The notes under the pieces were generated by a model. That model saw nothing but the letters and a program-made list of their open reading frames with translations, ran no database searches and had not been told where the DNA came from. Position numbers and translations under genes: made by a program. A stretch of 64,000 nucleotides of DNA from Agrococcus sp. ProA11. GTDB taxonomy: Bacteria > Actinomycetota > Actinomycetes > Actinomycetales > Microbacteriaceae. The first letter of the stretch is position 1. Each line of letters opens with the position of its first letter. The stretch covers positions 2,601,900-2,665,899 of the forward strand of contig NZ_CP156989.1 in assembly GCF_039880525.1 (NCBI RefSeq), read 5' to 3'. This document shows positions 36,429 to 47,050 of the stretch, piece by piece.

Positions 36429-38084
36429 ATGCCCCACGCCGACCTGGTCCTCGCCGGCGGTCCCGTGTTCACGGCCGACGCCGCCCGCAGCCGCGCCAGC
36501 GCAGTCGCCGTCGCGGACGGCCGCATCGTCGCGGTCGGCGGCGACGCCGTGCGCGAGCTCGTCGGCCCGCGCACCGAGCTCGTCGACCTGCGCGGTCGGA
36601 TGCTCGTGCCCGGCTTCCAGGACGCGCACGTGCACCCGGTCTCCGGCGGGCTCGACCTGCTGCGCTGCGACCTCGCCGAGGGCACGTCCGAGACCGAGTA
36701 CCTCGACACGATCGCTCGCTACGCGTCCGAGCACCCGGATGCCGAATGGATCCTCGGCGGCGGCTGGTCGATGTCAGCGTTCCCGGGCGGCACGCCGACC
36801 GCCGCGACGCTCGACCGGGTGCTGCCCGACCGGCCGGCATTCCTGCCGAACCGCGACGGGCACGGCGCGTGGGTGAACTCGGCCGCGATGCGCCTCGCCG
36901 GCATCGACCGGCACACCCCTGATCCGGCCGACGGTCGCATCGAGCGCGACGCCGATGGGAATCCCACCGGCACGCTGCACGAGGGCGCGATGTCGCTCGC
37001 CAACCGGCTGGTGCCGGCGGCGAGCGGCGAGCTGCTGCACGAGGCGCTGCTGGCCGGCCAGCGCTACCTGCACTCCTTCGGCATCACCGCGTGGCAGGAC
37101 GCGATCGTGGGCGACTACAGCGACCTGGGCGATCCCGGTGAGACGTACCGGCGCGCCGCCGCGGACGGATCGCTCACCGCGCGCGTGGTCGGCGCGCTCT
37201 GGTGGGATCGCACGGCGGGTCTCGAGCAGATCCCGTCGCTGCTCGAGCGGCGCGAGCGGCTCAGCGCCGGCAGATTCCAGGCGACCACCATCAAGGTGAT
37301 GCAGGACGGGGTCGCCGAGAACTTCACCGCGGCGATGCTCGAGCCCTACTGCGACGGGCACGGGCACGCGACCGACAACGCGGGGATCTCGTTCGTGCCG
37401 CCGGAGCTGCTGCGGGAGGCGGTCGCGCAGCTCGACGGGCACGGGTTCCAGGTGCACTTCCACGCCATCGGCGACCGGGCGGTGCGGGAGTGCCTCGATG
37501 CCGTCGAGCACGCGATCGGGCGCAACGGCCACGGCGACGGCCGCCACCACATCGCGCACATCCAGGTGATCCACCCCGAGGACGTGCCGCGGTTCCGCGA
37601 GCTGGGGGTAGCGGCCAACATGCAGTCGCTCTGGGCGACGTTGGAGCCGCAGATGGTCGACCTCACGCTGCCCTTCCTCGGCGAGGAGCGGTCGGCATGG
37701 CAGTACCCCTTCGGCGATCTGCTGCGCACGGGGGCGACGCTCGCCGCCGGCAGCGACTGGTCGGTCTCCTCCCCCAACCCGATGGCGGCCATCCACACCG
37801 CCGTCAACCGGCAGGCGGCCCCCGGCTTCGAGGAGGGCGACTACGAGCCCTTCCTGCCCGAGCAGTCGATCGACCTCGCGACCTCGCTCGCCGCCTACAC
37901 GGCAGGATCGGCGTGGGTCAACCACCTGGACGGCGACACGGGCACGATCCGCGTCGGCGCGCTCGCCGACCTCGCGGTGCTCGACCGCGACCCCTTCGCG
38001 GGCCCCGCTGGCGAGATCGGGTCGACCCGCGTCCTGCAGACCTTCGTCGACGGTGCGCGCGTGTTCGCAGCCGACGACGCATGA
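36429..38084 (+). CDS. Amidohydrolase family protein (YtcJ-like)
   Basis: The 551-residue metal-dependent hydrolase of the amidohydrolase_3 group has metal ligands in GFQDAHVHP, VHFHAIGDRAVRE and HIAHIQVIHP, and a C-terminal sheet domain (GTIRVGALADLAVLDRDPF). It lies directly after the transporter genes and may process an imported amide or amine. No signal peptide. Confidence 0.88.
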   Translation: MPHADLVLAGGPVFTADAARSRASAVAVADGRIVAVGGDAVRELVGPRTELVDLRGRMLVPGFQDAHVHPVSGGLDLLRCDLAEGTSETEYLDTIARYASEHPDAEWILGGGWSMSAFPGGTPTAATLDRVLPDRPAFLPNRDGHGAWVNSAAMRLAGIDRHTPDPADGRIERDADGNPTGTLHEGAMSLANRLVPAASGELLHEALLAGQRYLHSFGITAWQDAIVGDYSDLGDPGETYRRAAADGSLTARVVGALWWDRTAGLEQIPSLLERRERLSAGRFQATTIKVMQDGVAENFTAAMLEPYCDGHGHATDNAGISFVPPELLREAVAQLDGHGFQVHFHAIGDRAVRECLDAVEHAIGRNGHGDGRHHIAHIQVIHPEDVPRFRELGVAANMQSLWATLEPQMVDLTLPFLGEERSAWQYPFGDLLRTGATLAAGSDWSVSSPNPMAAIHTAVNRQAAPGFEEGDYEPFLPEQSIDLATSLAAYTAGSAWVNHLDGDTGTIRVGALADLAVLDRDPFAGPAGEIGSTRVLQTFVDGARVFAADDA

Positions 38085-39541
38085 TGACGACGAGAGCGAC
38101 GGGACCCATGGGCAGCACGATCTTCGAGCGGCAGGCGCCGGATCCCCGCACGGTCGCCCACAGCCTCGAGCACACCCGCTCGGCGGTGTTCTGGACCGAG
38201 GATGTGCCCGAGCGGCTGCGCCCGCGGCGGCCCTCGCTGCGCGGCGAGACGACGGCCGACCTCGTCGTCGTCGGGGGCGGCTACGCGGGGCTCTGGACCG
38301 CGCTGCTGGCGAAGGAGCGCGATCCCGACCGGCGGGTGGTGCTCGTCGAGGCGCATCGCGTGGGCTGGGCGGCCTCGAGCCGCAACGGCGGCTTCTGCGA
38401 GGCGAGCCTCACGCACGGCGACGAGAACGGCGAGCGCCGCTGGCCGGCGGAGATGCCGCAGCTGCGCCGACTCGGCATGGAGAACCTCGACGCGATCGAG
38501 GCGGCCCAGGCGCGCTACGGCATCGACTTCCAGTTCGAGCGCACCGGGCAGCTCTCGGTCGCAGTCGAGCCGCATCAGGTGGCGTGGCTCGAGGAGGCGG
38601 CGGCGGAGGCGGACGCCGACACCGTGCTGCTCGACCGCGCCGAGCTGCAGGCCTCCATCGGCTCCCCGACCTATCTCGCGGGGCTGTGGGAGCAGCGCAC
38701 GTGCGGCATGCTGCATCCGGCGCTGTTCGCTGCCGAGCTCGCGCGGGCGGCCGAGGAGCGCGGTGTCGAGATCTTCGAGCGCACGCAGGCGACCGGCATC
38801 GACACCCCGCCGACGGGCGACGTGACGGTCTCGACCGACACCGGCAGCATCCGCGCGAAGCACGTCGCCCTGGCGACGAACGTCTTCCCCTCACTGCTGC
38901 GTCGCAATCGACTGATGACGGTGCCGGTCTACGACTACGTGCTCATGACCGAGCCGCTGACGCCCGAGCAGCTCGCGTCGATCGGGTGGCGCGACCGGCA
39001 GGGCCTGAGCGATCTGGCGAACCAGTTCCACTACTACCGGCTCACGCGCGACAATCGGCTGCTGTTCGGCGGCTACGACGCGATCTACCACTACGGCAGG
39101 CGCGTCGACGGCCGGTACGAGCATCGCCCCGAGGCGTGGGAGCGGCTTGCGGGCCACCTGCTGACGACCTTTCCGCAGCTGGAGGGCGTGCGCTTCTCGC
39201 ACCGCTGGGCCGGCGCCATCGACACGTCGACGCAGTTCTCCGCCTTCTTCGGGCACGCGCGGGCACGGCGGGTCGCGTATGCGGCAGGCTTCACGGGGCT
39301 CGGCGTCGCCTCCACACGATTCGCGGCCCAGGTCATGCTCGACCTGCTGGCGGGTGAGGAGACCGAGCGCACCCAGCTCGAGATGGTGCGGCGTCGCCCG
39401 CTGCCGTTCCCGCCGGAGCCGCTCGCCGCGGTCGGCATCAACGCCACCCGCTGGTCGCTCGACCGCGCCGACCACCGCGAGGGCAAGCGCAACCTGCTGC
39501 TGCGCGGGCTCGACGCGCTCGGCCTCGGGTTCGACTCGTGA
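38081..39541 (+). CDS. FAD-dependent oxidoreductase (DAO family), amine-oxidase-like
   Basis: The 486-residue D-amino-acid-oxidase/PuuB-like flavoprotein has the Rossmann motif DLVVVGGGYAGLWTALLAKER near residue 60, SSRNGGFCEASLTHG, the substrate-domain segment and the C-terminal FAD loop GFTGLGVASTRFAAQVMLDLL. Starts at 38081, 38084 or 38108; the first overlaps the amidohydrolase stop. It probably oxidises an amine, releasing peroxide. Confidence 0.85.
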   Translation: MMTTRATGPMGSTIFERQAPDPRTVAHSLEHTRSAVFWTEDVPERLRPRRPSLRGETTADLVVVGGGYAGLWTALLAKERDPDRRVVLVEAHRVGWAASSRNGGFCEASLTHGDENGERRWPAEMPQLRRLGMENLDAIEAAQARYGIDFQFERTGQLSVAVEPHQVAWLEEAAAEADADTVLLDRAELQASIGSPTYLAGLWEQRTCGMLHPALFAAELARAAEERGVEIFERTQATGIDTPPTGDVTVSTDTGSIRAKHVALATNVFPSLLRRNRLMTVPVYDYVLMTEPLTPEQLASIGWRDRQGLSDLANQFHYYRLTRDNRLLFGGYDAIYHYGRRVDGRYEHRPEAWERLAGHLLTTFPQLEGVRFSHRWAGAIDTSTQFSAFFGHARARRVAYAAGFTGLGVASTRFAAQVMLDLLAGEETERTQLEMVRRRPLPFPPEPLAAVGINATRWSLDRADHREGKRNLLLRGLDALGLGFDS

Positions 39542-39873
39542 CGGCGCTGTCCGCGGGCGCGGCGGCCGACGCGCTCGCGCTGCCGGTCGAGCTCGAGCCC
39601 GTGCCCGACGAGCAGGTGCTGGCGGGCTCGCCGAGCACCGGCTGGACCATGCTCGACGCGCGGGTCGGGGTGTGGGAGATGACGCCCGGCAGCATGCGCG
39701 ACGTCGAGGAGGACGAGGTGCTCATCGTGCTCGCGGGCTCCGCGACCGTCGCCTTCGACGAGCCGGCGCTGCCCGATGTCGAGCTGCGCCCGGGCTCGAT
39801 CATGCGACTGCGCGCGGGCATGCGCACGCGATGGACGGTGCACGAGACCCTGCGCAAGGTCTTCCTGGCATGA
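39538..39873 (+). CDS. Cupin-domain protein
   Basis: The 111-residue small beta-barrel has the cupin pattern GVWEMTPGSMRDVEEDEVLIVLAGSATV and LRPGSIMRLRAGMRTRW, in the style of DUF861/EutQ-like cupins. It overlaps both flanking oxidase genes, so it is an integral part of the operon. The function is unknown. Confidence 0.85.
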   Translation: MTALSAGAAADALALPVELEPVPDEQVLAGSPSTGWTMLDARVGVWEMTPGSMRDVEEDEVLIVLAGSATVAFDEPALPDVELRPGSIMRLRAGMRTRWTVHETLRKVFLA

Positions 39874-41240
39874 CCGTCAACGGCGATGTCTCGTTCTGGT
39901 GGCAGCAGATCGGAGCGCCGCGGCAGCGTCCGGCGCTGGAGGGCGACGCGGATGTCGACGTCGCGATCGTCGGCGCCGGCTACACGGGGCTGTGGACAGC
40001 GCTCGCGCTCGCCAGCCAGCAGCCCGATCTGCGGATCACGGTGCTCGAGCGGCGATTCGCCGGCTTCGGTGCCTCGGGGCGCAACGGCGGCTGGCTGACG
40101 AATTCCGTCACCGGCGGCCGCGAGCAGTACGTGCGCACTCATGGCCGCGCGGGGGCGAATGCGCAGCAGCGCGCCATGAACGCCGCGGTCGACGAGGTGA
40201 TCCGCTGGGCCGCGAGCGCCGGGGTGGACGCCGACATCGTCGCCGGTGGCGAGCTGGGCGTCGCGCGAAGTGCCGCGCAGCTGGCGCGGTTGCGCGCTGC
40301 GCACGCCGCAGAGGCGGCCTGGCCGCACACGGACGTCGAGCTGCTGGATGCCGCGCAGCTGCGGGACCGCATCCGCATCGACGGCGCGGTCGGCGGCCTC
40401 TGGCACCCGCACTGCGCACGTGTGCACCCCGCGAAGCTCGTGCGCGGTCTCGCGGCCGAGGTCGAGCGGCTCGGCGTGCGCATCGTCGAGGGCACGACCG
40501 TGCGCGAGATCCGACCGGGACGTGCGGTGACCGACCGCGGCACCGTGCGGGCCGAGTTCGTGCTGCGCGCCACCGAGGGCTTCACCGCCGACCTCGCGGG
40601 CGAGCACCGCACCTGGCTGCCGATGAACTCGTCGATGATCGTCACCGAGCCGCTGCCCGCCTCGTTCTGGGACGCGGTCGGCTGGCAGGATGCCGCGACG
40701 CTCGGCGACCTCGCGCACGTCTACCTCTACGCGCAGCGCACCGCCGACGGCCGCATCGCACTCGGCGGTCGGGGCGTGCCCTACCGCTACGGCTCGCGCA
40801 TCGACGACGAGGGTCGCACGCACGAGCGCACCGTGCGCAGCCTGACGGCGGCGCTGCACCGACTCTTCCCCGGTGCGGCCGGCGTGCCGATCGCGCACGC
40901 GTGGTCCGGCGTGCTCGGCGTGCCGCGCGACTGGTCGGCGAGCGTCGGCCTCGACCGCTCGACCGGGCTCGGCTGGGCCGGCGGCTATGTCGGCACCGGC
41001 GTGACGGCCACCAACCTCGCCGGCCGCACGCTCGCCGACCTGGTGCTCGGCAACGACACCGAGCTCGTGCGGCTGCCGTGGGTGGGCCACCGTGCCAAGC
41101 GCTGGGAGCCGGAGCCGCTGCGATGGCTCGCGGTGCAGGGCATCTACGGTGCCTACGGGCTCGCCGATCGGCTCGAATCGCGCGGCGGCACGCGCACCTC
41201 GACGTTCGCGCGCCTGGCAGACGCGGTCTCGGGCCGCTAG
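39870..41240 (+). CDS. Second FAD-dependent oxidoreductase (DAO family)
   Basis: The 456-residue homologue of the upstream flavoprotein has DVAIVGAGYTGLWTALALASQ near residue 30, GASGRNGGWLTNSVTGG and GYVGTGVTATNLAGRTLADLVLG. The two are paralogues in one operon, separated by the cupin. It may act on a related or sequential amine substrate. Confidence 0.87.
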   Translation: MTVNGDVSFWWQQIGAPRQRPALEGDADVDVAIVGAGYTGLWTALALASQQPDLRITVLERRFAGFGASGRNGGWLTNSVTGGREQYVRTHGRAGANAQQRAMNAAVDEVIRWAASAGVDADIVAGGELGVARSAAQLARLRAAHAAEAAWPHTDVELLDAAQLRDRIRIDGAVGGLWHPHCARVHPAKLVRGLAAEVERLGVRIVEGTTVREIRPGRAVTDRGTVRAEFVLRATEGFTADLAGEHRTWLPMNSSMIVTEPLPASFWDAVGWQDAATLGDLAHVYLYAQRTADGRIALGGRGVPYRYGSRIDDEGRTHERTVRSLTAALHRLFPGAAGVPIAHAWSGVLGVPRDWSASVGLDRSTGLGWAGGYVGTGVTATNLAGRTLADLVLGNDTELVRLPWVGHRAKRWEPEPLRWLAVQGIYGAYGLADRLESRGGTRTSTFARLADAVSGR

Positions 41241-41337
41241 GCACGCGCACGCGGATCGGCTCGCTGAGGGCGAACGCGGGTTGCGCACCGGGGCCGCACA
41301 CGGCATCGTGGCGGGCTCACCGATCGGAAGGAGCGCC

Positions 41338-41619
41338 ATGCTCACCCTCACCGAGAACGCCCAGACTGTCATCACCGGCATCGTCGACGGCGCGCAGGCG
41401 CCGCAGACCGGCGGCATCCGCATCTCCCAGGACCTCGAGGGCTCCGGCCTGAACGTCGCCGTCGCCAACCAGCCCGAGGCTGAGGACCAGGTGGTCGAGT
41501 CGGCAGGCGCGAAGGTCTTCCTCGACCCGCAGGCCGCGGTCGCGCTGGACGACAAGGTGCTCGACGCCGCTGCGCAGCCAGACGGCCGCGTCGACTTCGC
41601 CATCGGTCAGCAGGACTGA
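41338..41619 (+). CDS. HesB/IscA-like protein without cysteines
   Basis: The 93-residue protein has the HesB-like fold pattern (MLTLTENAQTVITGIV; GGIRISQDLEGSGLNVAV; VFLDPQAAVALDDKVLDA). It contains no cysteine, so it lacks the three Cys ligands of A-type iron-sulfur carriers. This subgroup is known in Actinobacteria with no established role. A GGAAGGAG ribosome site precedes the ATG. Confidence 0.8.
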   Translation: MLTLTENAQTVITGIVDGAQAPQTGGIRISQDLEGSGLNVAVANQPEAEDQVVESAGAKVFLDPQAAVALDDKVLDAAAQPDGRVDFAIGQQD

Positions 41620-41630
41620 CCACACTCGAC

Positions 41631-41664
41631 GAAGGCGGGCCCGGCAATGCCGGTGCCCGCCTTC
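41631..41664. terminator. Bidirectional hairpin between HesB-like gene and dnaB
   Basis: GAAGGCGGGC pairs with GCCCGCCTTC, with an inner CCGGC/GCCGG pairing. It lies between convergent genes. Confidence 0.8.
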
Positions 41665-41710
41665 TGTCGTTCTTGCACGGCTGCGGCAGCCCGGGACCCT
41701 CGCGCTCGCG

Positions 41711-43174
<1,464 letters not shown>

Positions 43175-43306
43175 TGCGCAGCTCCCTTCGCCTCGACGAT
43201 GCCGTGCTCCGCCCACATCGACCGCGCGGTACCGCGAACCGGAGAGGGAGCCTCGCACAGGCTAGGAGCCACAGAGGCGCCCAAGAAATCGCCCTGTGGA
43301 GGACGC

Positions 43307-43325
43307 TGTGGACAACTGTGGACAA
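43307..43325. promoter_or_regulatory. Two DnaA-box-like 9-mers upstream of dnaB
   Basis: TGTGGACAA occurs at 43307-43315 and 43317-43325, ten bases apart. Read on the minus strand it is TTGTCCACA, one mismatch from TTATCCACA. It lies 130-150 bases before the dnaB start. Confidence 0.55.
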
Positions 43326-43397
43326 CGCCGCGCGTGCGTGCCTGCGACGCGCCGATGGCCTGTGCATAGACCTGTGCACTCAGGATCGTGAAACTCC

Positions 43398-43427
43398 CGA
43401 ATACCGGTTCTGACCGGTACTTTTCAA
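43398..43427 (-). promoter_or_regulatory. Candidate dnaB promoter with palindromic spacer
   Basis: On the minus strand TTGAAA (43422-43427) and TATTCG (43398-43403) are 18 bases apart. The perfect palindrome TACCGGT-TCTG-ACCGGTA (43402-43419) fills the spacer. The rest of the 350-base gap between dnaB and the rplI terminator holds no gene I can support. Confidence 0.45.
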
Positions 43428-43527
43428 TTCCACAGATGATGAGAGCGAGCGGGCCTGAAGTACACGTTGAAGGTTGGCTCGTGCCGTAACGATGTGACAG
43501 CTGCTGCCCCTCGTCCCAGCATGCGCA

Positions 43528-43560
43528 GAGGGCCCGCATCCGTGCTGGATGCGGGCCCTC
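43528..43560. terminator. Terminator of rpsF-ssb-rpsR-rplI operon
   Basis: A 14-bp perfect stem (GAGGGCCCGCATCC with its complement) has a 5-nt loop, 17 bases past the rplI stop. Confidence 0.88.
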
Positions 43561-43576
43561 CGTCGTGCGCTGCGAA

Positions 43577-44029
43577 CTACTTCGCTGCGACCACCTTGAG
43601 GGTGATCGTGGCGACGATCTCGTCGCGCAGGCGCGCCGTCGCCTGGTGGTCGCCCACCGAGCGGATCGGCGACGGGATCTCGATGACGCGCTTGTCGAGC
43701 GAGCCGTGACCGGCTGCCTCGACGGCGTCAGCGATGTCCTTCGTCTGGATCGAGCCGAAGAGTCGGCCCTCTGCGCCGGCCTTGGCCGTCAGCGTCACCG
43801 GGTTCGCCTCGAGGCGAGCGCGCAGATCCTGCGCCTCTTCGATCGTGGCGTGCTCGCGTGCGACGCGGCCAGCCTTGATCGCCTCGACCTGCTTCTCGCC
43901 GCCGCGCGTCCACGCGACAGCCAGGCCCTGGGGCACGAGGTAGTTGCGTGCGAAGCCGTTCTTGACCTCGACGACGTCACCAGCGGAACCGAGGCCGGAG
44001 ACCTCGTTCTTGAGAATGACCTTTGCCAT
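43577..44029 (-). CDS. rplI: 50S ribosomal protein L9
   Basis: The 150-residue bL9 has an N-terminal domain [34 protein letters not shown], the long connecting helix and a C-terminal domain. It is last of the rpsF-ssb-rpsR-rplI operon. Confidence 0.97.
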   Translation of the reverse strand: MAKVILKNEVSGLGSAGDVVEVKNGFARNYLVPQGLAVAWTRGGEKQVEAIKAGRVAREHATIEEAQDLRARLEANPVTLTAKAGAEGRLFGSIQTKDIADAVEAAGHGSLDKRVIEIPSPIRSVGDHQATARLRDEIVATITLKVVAAK

Positions 44030-44041
44030 TGTTCAGCCCCT

Positions 44042-44296
44042 TCAGCGTCCGGCGCCGGAGTAGGGCAGGAGCGCCATCTCGCGTGCGTTCTTGATCGCCT
44101 TGGCGATCAGACGCTGCTCCTGCACCGACACGCCAGTGATACGACGGGCGCGGATCTTGCCGCGCTCCGAGATGAACCTCTTCAGCGTCGCGACATCCTT
44201 CCAGTCGATGATGCCGACCCTGATTGCCTTTGCCGGAGCGACGTTCTTGCCGCCCTTCGGGCCCCGCGGCTTGCGGTTCTGCGGCTTGCCAGCCAT
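44042..44296 (-). CDS. rpsR: 30S ribosomal protein S18
   Basis: The 84-residue bS18 has the conserved core [50 protein letters not shown]. No cysteine is present, so it is the zinc-free type. Confidence 0.97.
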   Translation of the reverse strand: MAGKPQNRKPRGPKGGKNVAPAKAIRVGIIDWKDVATLKRFISERGKIRARRITGVSVQEQRLIAKAIKNAREMALLPYSGAGR

Positions 44297-44355
44297 GTGT
44301 CCTTCTTTCCTGCTCGGGACTGCCGTCCCGGAAACTGTGATGGGAGCGAGAAGCC

Positions 44356-44904
44356 TTAGAAGGGCGTCTCGTCGTTGTACGAGGTGCCGGGCGCGCCCCA
44401 GACGTCGCCGCCGCCCTGCTGCGGCTGCGACTTCGGCTGCGACTGACCCCAGGGCTCCTCGGCGATCTGCTGCGACTGACCGAAGCCGCCGCCCTGGCCG
44501 CCGCCCTGGTTGCCGCCGGAGCTGCGGCCTGCGCCGCCGCCCGTCGTGCGCGTGACCTGCGCGGTCGCGTAGCGGAGCGAGGGGCCGATCTCGTCGACCT
44601 CGAGCTCGATGACCGTGCGCTTCTCGCCCTGCTGCGTCTCGAACGAGCGCTGCTTCAGACGGCCCTGTGCGATGACACGGCTGCCCTTCTGCAGGCTCTG
44701 CGAGACGTGCTCAGCGAACTCGCGCCACACCGACGCGCGGAGGAACAGCGCTTCGCCGTCCTTCCACTCGTTGGCCTGGCGGTCGAACGTGCGAGGGGTC
44801 GACGCGATCGTGAAGTTCGCGACGGCGAGGCCGTTCTGCGTGTAGCGCAGCTCCGGGTCGGCAGTCAGGTTGCCGACCACCGTGATGATCGTCTCGCCAG
44901 CCAT
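44356..44904 (-). CDS. ssb: Single-stranded DNA-binding protein
   Basis: The 182-residue protein has an N-terminal OB fold ([32 protein letters not shown]), a Gly/Gln-rich linker and the acidic tip DETPF that recruits partner proteins. It lies two bases after rpsF. Confidence 0.96.
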   Translation of the reverse strand: MAGETIITVVGNLTADPELRYTQNGLAVANFTIASTPRTFDRQANEWKDGEALFLRASVWREFAEHVSQSLQKGSRVIAQGRLKQRSFETQQGEKRTVIELEVDEIGPSLRYATAQVTRTTGGGAGRSSGGNQGGGQGGGFGQSQQIAEEPWGQSQPKSQPQQGGGDVWGAPGTSYNDETPF

Positions 44905-44906
44905 TG

Positions 44907-45362
44907 CTACTTGGCCTCTGCCTCGGTGGTCTCCGATGCCTCGGCCGGAGCCGCGGGCTTCGTGTCCGCCGGCTTGGCGTCGGTGGTCGGCGCCGGGGCG
45001 TCCGCAGCCGGAGCGGCGGCGGCCTTCGCAGCCTTCGCCTCGGCAACGCGCTTCGAGACGCCCGTCTGCGAGACGGCGGTCTCGGTGCGGAGCACCTTCG
45101 TGCGCATGACGGCCTCCGACAGGCCCAGCTGACGCTCGAGCTCGGTCGTGGTCTTCGACTCGGCAGAGAAGTTGACGACGGCGTAGATGCCCTCGACCTT
45201 CTTGTCGATCTCGTATGCCAGACGGCGTCGGCCCCAGATGTCGACCTTGTCGATCGTGCCGCCATCATTGCGGACGACGTTGAGGAACTTGTCGAGCGAC
45301 GGAGCGACAGTGCGCTCATCGATCTCGGGGTCGAGAATCACCATCAGTTCGTATTCCTGCAT
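44907..45362 (-). CDS. rpsF: 30S ribosomal protein S6
   Basis: The 151-residue bS6 has [19 protein letters not shown] and [18 protein letters not shown]. The normal ~95-residue domain is followed by an Ala/Pro/Thr/Glu tail of about 50 residues, longer than usual. The ribosome site GAAGGAGGTG is strong. It is first in the operon. Confidence 0.96.
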   Translation of the reverse strand: MQEYELMVILDPEIDERTVAPSLDKFLNVVRNDGGTIDKVDIWGRRRLAYEIDKKVEGIYAVVNFSAESKTTTELERQLGLSEAVMRTKVLRTETAVSQTGVSKRVAEAKAAKAAAAPAADAPAPTTDAKPADTKPAAPAEASETTEAEAK

Positions 45363-45391
45363 GCTTCACCCACCTCCTTCGGACTAGAACG

Positions 45392-45410
45392 GCTGCAGAC
45401 GGTCTGCAGC
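45392..45410 (-). promoter_or_regulatory. rpsF leader hairpin, possible S6:S18 regulatory element
   Basis: GCTGCAGAC and GTCTGCAGC are perfect complements around one base. In RNA an 8-bp stem can present the loop CCG about 30 bases before the rpsF start. S6:S18 autoregulation through a CCG-containing leader motif is known for rpsF operons in other bacteria. Identity here is inference. Confidence 0.4.
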
Positions 45411-45517
45411 AGGAGGGTATGCATGGAGCGCGGGCAGAGCCCAGCGCAACCTGTCGATGGTAGCGCACTGCGCTCTCCCGGCGCCAGAGTGGATCAGCGC
45501 GTGCGAGCGGGCACGCT

Positions 45518-46975
45518 TCAGGCGCGCGCCGCCCACCAGTCGCGCAGCACCGTCTCGGCATGCTCGGCGCCCAGCGGCCCGTGCTCGAGGCGCTGCTCCA
45601 GCAGCATCCGATAGGCCTCGCCGACCTCACGGCCTGGGCGGATGCCGAGGATCGCCATGATCTGCTCGCCGTCCAGGTCGGGACGCACCGCGTCCATCTC
45701 CTCCTGCTCGCGCAGCTCGGCGATGCGCTGCTCGAGGTCGTCATAGGCGAACTCGAGCCGCTCGGCCTTGCGGCGGTTGCGGGTGGTGACATCCGAGCGC
45801 GTCAGGATGTGCAGGCGCTCCAGCTGAGGGCCGGCGTCGCGCACGTAGCGGCGCACGGCCGAGTCGGTCCACGCCTGCTCGCCGTAGCCGTAGAAGCGCA
45901 GGTGCAGCTCGATCAGCCGGGCGACCGCCTTCACCGTGTCGTTGTCGAAGCGCAGCTCCTTCAGCCGCTTCTTCGCCATCCGCGCGCCGACGAGATCGTG
46001 CTGGTGGAAGGTGACGGTGCGGCCCTCGATCTGCCGCGTGGCGGGCTTGCCGATGTCGTGCAGCAGGCCCGCGAGCCGCGAGACCAGGTCGGGCCGCGCA
46101 TTCGGGTGCCGCCGCCGCTCAAGGTCGATGCCCTGCTGCAGCACGGTGAGCGAGTGCTCGTAGACGTCCTTGTGGTGTGCGTGCTCGTCGGTCTCCAGCC
46201 GCAGCGCCGGCACCTCCGGCAGCACGATCTGCAGGATGCCCGTGTCGGTCAGCAGCCTGATCCCTGGCACGGGATCGCCCGTGAGGAGCAGCTTCGTGAG
46301 CTCGTCGCGCACGCGCTCGGCAGAGATGTCGCGGATGCGGTCGGCCAGTGACGTCATGGCCTCCACCACGCGCGGCGCCACCTCGAAGCCGAGCTGCGCG
46401 GCGAAGCGCGCGGCGCGCATCATCCGGAGCGGGTCGTCGTCGAACGAGCGCTCCGCCGCCTGCGGGGTGTCGAGCACGCCCTGGAGCAGGTGCTCCAGCC
46501 CGCCGCCGACGTCGACCAGCTGCGGCGCGGCGTCCATCGCCTCCTGCTGCGCGTCGGCAGCGCGCAGCGGCGTGACCCGCAGCGCCATGGCGTTCACCGT
46601 GAAGTCGCGCCGCGACAGGTCGCCCTCGAGCGTGTCGCCGAATGCGACCTGCGGCTTGCGCGAGACACCGTCGTACGTGTCCGCTCGGTAGGTGGTGATC
46701 TCCACGGTGTCGTCGCCGATGCGCGCCGCGATGGTGCCGAACTCGCGGCCCACATCCCAGGTGGCGTCGGCGAGCGGCTCGATGATCGCGAGGATCTCGT
46801 CGGGCGCGGCGCTGGAGGCGAAGTCGAGATCGGTCACCGGCCGGTCGAGGAACGCGTCGCGCACCGGCCCTCCGACGAGCGAGAGCTCGTGACCCGCCGC
46901 GGTGAAGGCTGCGGCCAGCTGCTTCGTGGGCGCGGCGGCGACCAGCGCGTGCAGTCGCGCGGTCGCCTCAGCCAT
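45518..46975 (-). CDS. cca: CCA-adding tRNA nucleotidyltransferase
   Basis: The 485-residue class II nucleotidyltransferase has LVGGPVRDAFLDRPVTDLDFASSA (G-G and DXD), the RRDFTVNAMAL region and a C-terminal HD domain (HDIGKPATRQ). It builds or repairs the tRNA 3' CCA. Starts at 46975 (ATG) or 46984 (GTG). It is divergent from the DUF6049 gene. Confidence 0.94.
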   Translation of the reverse strand: MAEATARLHALVAAAPTKQLAAAFTAAGHELSLVGGPVRDAFLDRPVTDLDFASSAAPDEILAIIEPLADATWDVGREFGTIAARIGDDTVEITTYRADTYDGVSRKPQVAFGDTLEGDLSRRDFTVNAMALRVTPLRAADAQQEAMDAAPQLVDVGGGLEHLLQGVLDTPQAAERSFDDDPLRMMRAARFAAQLGFEVAPRVVEAMTSLADRIRDISAERVRDELTKLLLTGDPVPGIRLLTDTGILQIVLPEVPALRLETDEHAHHKDVYEHSLTVLQQGIDLERRRHPNARPDLVSRLAGLLHDIGKPATRQIEGRTVTFHQHDLVGARMAKKRLKELRFDNDTVKAVARLIELHLRFYGYGEQAWTDSAVRRYVRDAGPQLERLHILTRSDVTTRNRRKAERLEFAYDDLEQRIAELREQEEMDAVRPDLDGEQIMAILGIRPGREVGEAYRMLLEQRLEHGPLGAEHAETVLRDWWAARA

Positions 46976-47050
46976 GTCGGTCACGACCCACCATTCTGGC
47001 AGGTTCTCTGCCCGGGTCGGTGATCGTCTCCACCGCCTAGACTTGCGACC

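Noticed and set aside
43402..43424. Hairpin followed by TTTT read as a plus-strand terminator
   Set aside because: No plus-strand gene lies upstream. A minus-strand promoter with palindromic spacer explains it better.
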